Shown piece by piece: positions 1 through 9,100 of a stretch of DNA of 25,034 nt. Position 1 is the first letter of the stretch. Each line of letters starts with the position of its first letter. The notes beneath the pieces were generated by a model. It saw only the letters and a program-made list of their open reading frames with translations. It was not told where the DNA came from and made no database searches. Origin of the DNA: an uncultured Ruminococcus sp. (lineage in GTDB: Bacteria > Bacillota > Clostridia > Oscillospirales > Ruminococcaceae); NCBI RefSeq assembly GCF_937915125.1, contig NZ_CALDMP010000097.1, forward strand, positions 1 to 25,034, read 5' to 3'. Made by a program: the position numbers and the translations under genes.

Positions 1-6
1 TGTTTC

Positions 7-46
7 ATCTGACGAAAAATCTGACTGCACATCTGACGTACAATCT
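7..46. repeat. 12-bp-period direct repeat (ATCTGAC) upstream of the adhesin gene
   Basis: ATCTGAC occurs at 7-13, 19-25 and 31-37, exactly 12 bp apart. A degenerate fourth unit, ATCT, follows at 43-46 in the same phase. It lies 58-97 bp upstream of the adhesin start codon, so it could be a set of regulator half-sites. It could also be the end of an upstream coding sequence: one + frame is open from base 2 to a TAA at 62-64 and reads SSDEKSDCTSDVQ, with Ser-Asp recurring every four codons. The window edge prevents a choice between these. No convincing promoter is visible between the repeats and the start codon. Confidence 0.5.
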
Positions 47-103
47 TTGTGCGGTATTGCCTAAAGTGGATTCAAATTGATAAAAAACGGAGGGAATTGG
101 AAT

Positions 104-3100
104 ATGAACACGAAAAAAGAAAGAACATTTCGTGCCAGGCTGATCAGCATTTTTCTGGCGGCAATGGTATTGATCGCATGCATACCGTCCGTCATTTTTG
201 CATCAGCGGCAGAAGGGAGCAGCAATCCCATCGTGCTGACGAACGCCAGCGTGGAATTCCGGGACAGCAGCTTCAAGAGCATCGACCAGGTGGATTCTGG
301 TTCGCTGTTCTACCTGATGATCACGGTTGCGGGAAACAACGTCAACCAGGAAGAGGGTGTGAGCGGCGCCTACCGTGTATATATCACGGACAAGAACCTG
401 ATGCTCCCGAACTTTGCCGGGAACGGGTTCACAGACGGCGCAACGTACAACGGCTATACCCTGCATGTGGTGGACGAGAACACACGCTATGTGGAATTCA
501 ACATTGAGAACGGCGCCACAAAGGTGATCCGTCTCCAGGCGAAATTCCTGAACGGCAAGACCCCGGACGGCGACACAGCCATCGTGAAGCTGGTGCAGGA
601 GTCGTCGGGCAAAAGCGTGAGCAATTCCATCGAGGCAAATGCGACTCTGGCGTGGAGTGCGTCTAAGTCGGAGAGCCGCACGTCCCTGACGGCGGCAGAG
701 GTGACACAGGGCACTGCGGTGAACTATACCCTCAGTGCAAGCCCCAGCAATGTCAACCAGAAAACCGGTGCACTCTGGGCGGAATCCCTGCACTTTGAGG
801 ATACCATTACTCTGGAGAATATGGCATTCGGGACAAGTGCGCAGAGCAGTATCGAAAGTGCTGTGATGACCGCAGCGCAGAATGCCGGCTATACGGCACA
901 AAATCTGTCCGTCACTGTCAGCGGCGCAGAGGCAAAAATCTCCTTTGACGTTGAGAGCAAGAACAAGAACGCCGAAATGAGCGCAGTGAGCCTGAATGTG
1001 GCACTGCCGCTGAACAATGATACTGTGACATTCAGCGGCACAGAGGACGGCAAAGTGGAGAACAGCCTGAACGTACAGGTGAAGCCCTATGGGACGGATA
1101 CGCTGACGGACATCGGCGGCAATTCGGTATCTTTGAATGTGACAGCACCTGTAGGTCCAAAATTCCAGCTGTCGAAAACAGCGGATAAAACCAAGTTTTA
1201 TGTAGACGATACGGACAAGACAGTTACTTTTACTATTACAGCGAAAAATGTGGGCGATTCAGCCGGAAGTGTAACTCTGAAAGATGTTCTGCCCACGGGA
1301 ATGAAAATTACTGGTGCTAACCCGCTGGATGCAGACAATCAGGTGACGCTCAGTGGCATTGAGGTCGGTGAGGAAAAGTCAGTGACAGTTCAGGTGGAAA
1401 TTGTCACAGATGAACTGGACTTCACAAGCACCAATGTGGTTACTCTGGAAAACAAGGTGCAGGAAGTTGGGAATACATCCAATTCTGCTTCTGCGTGGGT
1501 GAGTGTGGAGAAAAAAATCGCTGATATTTCTATAACAAAAACAGGTCATGTTGGCGATGAGGCTGACAACATGTGGTACAATGGCGGTGAAACAGCGTCT
1601 TATCAGATTGTTGTAAAAAATAACAGTACCAATGTGACCGCAGAAGCAGGCAGTGTAGTAATCAAGGACACAGCGCTGGCAGATGGTATGACTGCGAAGT
1701 TAGGAGAAACAGATATTACAGCGCAGTTGAAAAGTGAAACTGGATATACTTATTCTAATGGTATCGCTCCTGGCGAAACTGTGACAATTGATATATCTGG
1801 TACAATTCCAACGAATGCTGATGCAACAATTACAAACCAGGCAACAGCGATTTATGAAGGCAATACAAAATATTCTGAGACGGTGACATTTAAGAAGAAT
1901 GCGCCGGATCTGGGAATAACAAAGGGAATCCAGGTTACCAGAAATGGTGAAACAGTCAGTGCTTTTATGGCTGGGGATAAGGTGACTTATGAAATCGTTG
2001 TAAGCAATAATGGCACGTTGAAGGCAGACAATGTAACAATAAAAGACGAAGTGTTGGAAAACCTGAAGCTCTCTGACGTAAGAATTATAGCGAAAAAATT
2101 CGAAAACGATTCATCTGATGGGACAACTATTGATGATGTTACAAGTGAAAAATTAACAACCGGAATCACTCAGAGAATTCCAGTTGGCGGAAAGGTTGTT
2201 ATTACAATTACCGGTACAGTAACAAGTGATACAACTACACTTGACAATACGGCATCGTATACTTATGATGGCGCAACTATTTCTGCAAATAGTCCGTCTG
2301 TTCCGATAGATACTTCTAATATATATAAGGCGGAGAAGTGGGTTGTGGATAAGGATGGCAATCCGATTCCCGAAACTTTTGATGGATATTCTATTGGTGA
2401 TACTGTTACATATCGTGTGAAATTTACAAATGTAACTGGTACAACTATAACAGACCTGTGGATGGTAGATTATTCCGTAGGACAAAAGCTGAATTTCGAG
2501 AATATAAAAGTTTTTTATTATGATGGTTCAACAGGCAGCATAGAGTATGATAAAGACGCAAGTTTTTATTATGGTGACTTAAAAGGTTATGCAGTTGACA
2601 ATTCTACAGAAGGTTATTCTTATCCAAAATGGAAGTACTGTTTGAAAGGAATTAATCTTGCAGAAGGGCAATCCGTTACATTAGAGTATTCAGAAATACT
2701 CACTATGACAAACGGTACAAACATTAACTATGAATCTTATAACGGGATTCCGTTTAATGCAATAGGCTTTAAGGCGGAAAGCTTCAGTAATCCTGAAGAT
2801 GCTAAGACCAACGGTGCATTTGCACACGTTGGTGTTCCTACAGACAGTAGTTTCAAAACAGAAAAAAAGTTTAATGGAAGCACAGAAAGCATAGATATTG
2901 CTGGAAAGACAGTCGCTGAATTGCTGAATGAAACCTATGAGTTCCAAATCGTTCTTTCAAAAGGCGATAATATAATTGATTATAATGGAAAGACGTTTAC
3001 GATTACCGACAAACTTCCCGACGGAATGGAGTATAATAGTATCGTAAATTCTAGCAGTTGCAACAATCTGCAAGCCAGTCAATCTGGAAATGAAGTGACT

Positions 3101-6100
3101 TTTACTTTTAACTCCGATACTTCTTTGACAAGTGACAACGATACTATTACAATCACCTACACCACCAAACTCACCCCCGAAAAAGCCCAATCACTCTATG
3201 AAACCACCGAAAAGAGCACAAAACTGACAAACACCGTCACAAAAGTAACCGTCACAGACGGCGACACGTCAATTAAGGAGAAATCCCCCAACGCTGCCGC
3301 CACTGTAAATTTCACCAAAAAATCTCCGGCGCCCGGTTTTGCAAAAATTGCTTACCAGTCTTTCCCGGGAACGGAATATGACGAAAGTCTGCTCCAGCCC
3401 GTAAAGGACGGCTACATCACCGCCGGGGACACCCTCATCTGGCGCACTGTGGTTTACAACGGAAACGGCGATGCCACAAAGTATAATGCCGACAACACCG
3501 CCGACCTGAAAGACTACAGCGTCACCGACACACTTCCGTCCAGCTACAGCTATTCCGACGAGACCGGCTATCCGAATTCCATCAAGATCTACGACATCGG
3601 TACAGATGGCTTGCCCAGCGGAACGGGACAAACAGTTGGCTGGATTTACCCGGATTCCAACGGCAAAAACTATACCTGGAATTTCACTGGTGACACATAC
3701 AAGCTTGCGCCCAATAAGTGCCTTGTCATTGAATTTGCCACCGTGGCAGATGTAGAAAAAGAAGGCGTTATCACCAACACCGGCTATGCCACCATTCAGC
3801 AGGGCTTTACTGTGGAAGAAACTGTTGCCGGCGAAAAGCAGGACAACACCATCCACAGCTACGCAAACTACAACATCGTTGGTCTGACCACCGAGTCCTG
3901 GAAGACCATTACCTATGATAATCAGGGGCACACAGGCGATCCTCACACGGATCCGGAGACCGACACCGGCGAAAGCCGCAATCCCACCCACAACTACGTC
4001 CAGGGTATGCAGGGCGAGAATGTCACATATACCCTGCATGTGCAGAATAACTCTCCTCTGGAACTGGAGAATATGACCATTATCGACCGTCTGCCCTATG
4101 TGGGAGACAAGGGTCTGGTCTCCGGCTATGACCGGAACTCCGCCTTTGGCGTGACCATGGGCAATATCCAGAGCGTAACAGTCGATGGTACTGCTGTAAA
4201 CTATACCGTGACCTACTCTACCGACAAGACATCCACACTGACAGAATTCTCCAAGGACTGGAGCGGTCAGAACGATGTCATGAACTGGAATGCAAGTGCG
4301 GCAGAAGCCGTGAACTTCCGGGTTCAGCTGGATTCAAGCGTTAAGGTTGCACCTGGCGAGGAAGTTGTCATTACCTTTACCGCCACCGTTCCCAGCTATG
4401 TGGCAAACACCGGCGAGGAAAATATTGCCTGGAACAGCTTTGCTTATGCATACCAGAATATCGACGTCCTGGGCGACACCGTCATGGTGGCAGAACCGGC
4501 GAAGGTCGGCGTCTGGGTGGAAACACCGGAAAACACCATTGATGTTGTCATTGACAAGACCCTGACAAGCGCAGAGACAACAGCAAAAACCTTCTATTTT
4601 GCACTGTATGATGATGCAAATTATACAAACCGTCTGAGCGATATTATTTCGCTGACCCTCTCCGCAGGTGAAACCTCTGGAAAAGTTACCATGAAAGATG
4701 TAAAGCTTTCGGAACTTCCGACAAACAATGCCAACAACGTTTACCTGCTGGAATGCGACAAAAATGGTAACCCCATTCTGGGCTATACCGCAGACTATAG
4801 TGGCAGCAATGTGATTTCAACAGATTCTACCGAGAATCAGACAGTTACAGTGGAAAACACCAAGACCACCGGCACAATCACTGTGACCAAGGAACTGGCA
4901 GGCACAAATATTACTGGAGATACGTTCTATTTTGCAATCTTCACCAAGAATGGCGACAACTATGTCCGCTATGAGGATGTGCCGTTACAGTCCCTGACGC
5001 TGGACGGCACAACCAAAACTGGTACAGTATCCTTTGCAGACGTGCCCACGGGACAGGATTTCTACGTGCTGGAGACAAATGCCAACGGCATTCCGGCAGA
5101 TGACGACTTCACAAAGTATACTTCCGATTCCGGTATCAACTACGAAGCAGCCACCACGCCGGAAACAGTTCAGGCAGGCGAAACCTGCACCATCACCAAC
5201 ACGGAACTGGTAAGCTACAGCATTACTGTCAGCAAGGTGCTGATTTCGGATACAATTCAAACAAACCCGAAATTCACTGTGGGACTGTTCACAAAGAACG
5301 GCGGTGAATACACGCTGGTAGAGAAAAAAGACATTACATCTGGTTCTGAAGTGATCTTTGATGATCTGGATAAGGACATCATATATTATGTATTTGAACT
5401 GGATGAAGATGGAAATCTTGCGGAAGCAGGCGATGTTCTGACAAAGCGTGAAGTATACCTGGATGCAAATACAAAGGAAACAGATGTTCCATTTACCGTA
5501 GTATATGACGGCGGCGGTACAGCACCCATCCAATTTACGGAAACGAACAGTGCCGGCGATGTCATGGAATCCACAAGCAAGAGTGTTGTGATCACAAACA
5601 ACCACACGAATGAGGCACAAAACAAGATTGTTGTGACGAAAACTGCAACATCGGAATCCACATACTATACAAATAATATTAACTTCACCTTTGGTCTGTT
5701 TACCATGACTGCAGACGGAGGGTATGTACAAGTAGGTGATGCTAAGACTATCACAACAGGAAAAAACGGCACCGGTATCTGTGAATTCACTGATTTGACC
5801 GTTGGTACGCTGTATTATGTGTTCGAGCTGGATGAGAACGGAAACATCTGCAGTGACGGCACAACAGTGAAAGCAAAAAATTTATATGATGACGAATTGA
5901 CTTATGTTGTAAGCTACCCCAGCGGCAATCAAGTGCAACTGGAAGCCGGCATTCCCGGAGCTGTACAGATCGTCAATGAGCATTCATATTCTCCAACGCT
6001 CTCTTTTGTAAAGCAAGATGCCAACGGAAATCCCATCGAAGGCGCAGAATTCACATTGACACCTGACGATGCAACCAAGCAGGTAATTGAGGATTATGGC

Positions 6101-9100
6101 AATAACGAAAACAGTTCTATTCGAGATCTGTGGAATGAGGAAACTGCATACACGCTGAATGGCGTCAGCAATGCAGATGGTCTGATTAGCTGGAAGTTTG
6201 AATATTACGAAAGTACATCGCTGAATTTGCTGGAAGGTACATATATCCTAACAGAACAGGCGAATGTGGGTTATGCCCCTGTTTCCATCACTTTCAAGGT
6301 AGATGATGGGGATGGAAATATACTCACCAAAGGCTTTGGTTATTTTGACCTGACAGAAGGTGCAGTCGAGTCTGGAACTGATGTCCAGAATTACAGCGTT
6401 TCCTCAAATAAATTCACTGTATTTAACCGTTCTTTCCTCAATGTCAGCAAGCAGGATATTGCAAATGGCGAGGAGCTTGCCGGAGCAAAGATCCAGATCA
6501 CGTCCAACGATGCTTCGAATGTTCTGCCGGCAGATATGATCTCTCTGAGCCGGATGGACACAGAATTCACCAAGGTGACAGAATTCAGCGAAGAAGCCAA
6601 TTATGCAGAATATACGCTGGACGGCAAGAGCCTGACATTCTGGTCTGACGGTAAGAGACCCACAGAGATCACCGGTCTCCCGGACGGTTCCTACACCATG
6701 ACGGAGATCATTGCACCGGATGGTTATGATATTACCACAGAGCTGAACTTTACCATTACAAATGGCGTGGTTTCTGCGGATGTAAACGATTCTTACCATG
6801 TCATAGGCGCAACCTTAGACACCGTAAATATCATTGTGATGATGGATGCGGCGAAAACTACGATCCGCAAAACAGATCTGGGCGGCACGGAGATCTCCGG
6901 CGCAGAAATGACTCTGACATATCTGGGCGAAACCGGCGATCTGTCCAACGTAAAGGCAACCGGCGGCACGGAATATCAGGTGGACGAAACGAACAAAAAG
7001 CTTGCCACCTGGACTTCCGATGCAGACGCACCTCTGGAATTGACAGGTCTCCCCGACGGCGAATACACGCTCCATGAAGAAGCAGCACCGAACGGCTACA
7101 CCTGCATCACAGACTTTACATTTACCATAACAGGCGGCAAGATCACGTCTACAGCCGGCGACCGCCAGGATATTGAGATAGACGGAGAGAAGAGCATCCT
7201 GACAGCAAAGGATACCGCATCGGAACTCCATATCTCCAAAAAGGACATCACAGGCGATAATGAAATTGCCGGCGCAACGCTCAAGCTGACCTACTATACC
7301 GGCGAAGAAACCGTTGATCTGACAAAGGTCGATACTTCCATCGACTGCGAAGAACAAACAGCAGACACCATCCAGTGGAAGTCCGGCGAAACCGAAATGG
7401 TACTGACAGGACTCCCGGACGGCACCTATACACTGGAAGAAACCGGAAGCACATTCGAATATAAGGGCATCACTTATGCGGTTCTGGATTCCAAGATGAA
7501 ATTTACTGTGGAAAATGGCGAGATTACAGAAACCACCGGTACACAGGATGCCCACAAGACCGCAGATGCAGACACGGGCTATTATTATTACAACAGCACC
7601 GAGGATGCAAGCACCATTCAGGTCTGCGATGCTGTGGCAAAGGCGGAAACCTTTGACGTCAATATCTCCAAGCAGGATATTGCAGGGGAAGAAGTTGCAG
7701 GTGCTACTCTGAAGGTATCCTACACAGACGAGGAAGGCACCGTCCACGAAGTTGAAAACTGGACCACAAAGGCAGACGAAAACGGAAATATCACACCGCA
7801 TGTTCTGGAAGGCTTGCTGCCGGGTATCACCTACACCCTGGAAGAGACCGGCGCACCGGATGGCTATGCATACGCAGAGAAGATCACATTCAGCGTAGAT
7901 GAGACCGGCGCAGTGACCGTTGATGAAAACGGTACGCTTGGCGCAGACGGCAAGACAGTCATTATGACAGACGAGGCTCTGTCCGTCTCCATCAGCAAAA
8001 AGGCTCTGACCGGCGATGATGAACTGGCAGGCGCTGAACTGGCGCTCTATCTGCTGGATACGGATGCAAACGGCAAGCAGACAGAGACTCTGGTAGACAG
8101 CTGGACTTCCGGCGACAAACCCCATGTGATCACCATTGATTCTGAGACAACCGGTGATACAAAGCTTATTGCAGGGAAGACCTATCTCCTGAGAGAAACC
8201 GGCGCACCGGCTGGCTATCAGTATGCAGACGACATGCAGTTTACCATTGAAAAAGACGGTACTATCACAGGTTCGACCACCATGTATGACGCAGCCCAGG
8301 GTGAACTGGGTATCAGCAAGAAGGACATCTATGGTGAAGAAGTGGTCGGCGCACAGCTCCGGATCCTGGACGAGAACGAGAAAGTCATAGAGGAATGGAC
8401 TTCTGAAAAGGAACCCCACGTGGTTTCCCTGGATGCAGGCAGCTACACGCTGGTTGAGACCATTGCACCGCACGGTTATCAGGTCGCTACTTCCATTTCC
8501 TTTACAGTTGATGCAAAGGGTAAGGTAACTGTTAACGGCGTAGAGCAGAATGGTCAGATTATCATGACGGACGATGTGGCAAAGGTGTCCATCTCCAAGG
8601 TCGGCGAAAAGGGCAACACTGTTGCCGAACTCCCCGGCGCATCCATGAAGCTCACCTACACCGGTGACGGTACACTGGAGCAAGTCACAGCAAAAAATGC
8701 AGTAGATGCCAACAAATTCAAGGCAGGCAAAACGGAGATCACCTGGACATCCGGCGCAGAAGCCCTGATTCTGGAGAAGATCCCGAATGGCTCTTATACT
8801 CTGGAGGAAAATGAAGCACCGGAAGGCTATGAACTCGCCACAAAGATTACCTTTGAGGTGAAGGACGGCGTTGTGGGCAATGTTATCATTGACGAGGACA
8901 GCAAGAGCACTCATACAGATGGCGTGATCCGTATGTTTGACGCACTGAAACCTGTGACAACAGAGACAACAGAAGCGACAGGCTCTTCTACTACCACGGA
9001 AACCACTACAGTTTCCGCTGCGGTATCTTCCTCTGTTTCTGAACAGACCAGTGGTTCCTCTGCGACAAGTACAGAGAGTACCACTGGAACAGTTACTTCG

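Noticed and set aside
48..85. Possible adhesin promoter (TTGTGC or TTGCCT with downstream AT-rich hexamers)
   Set aside because: The hexamers are poor or badly spaced and would leave the ribosome binding site almost at the transcript start; the true promoter may be outside the window.
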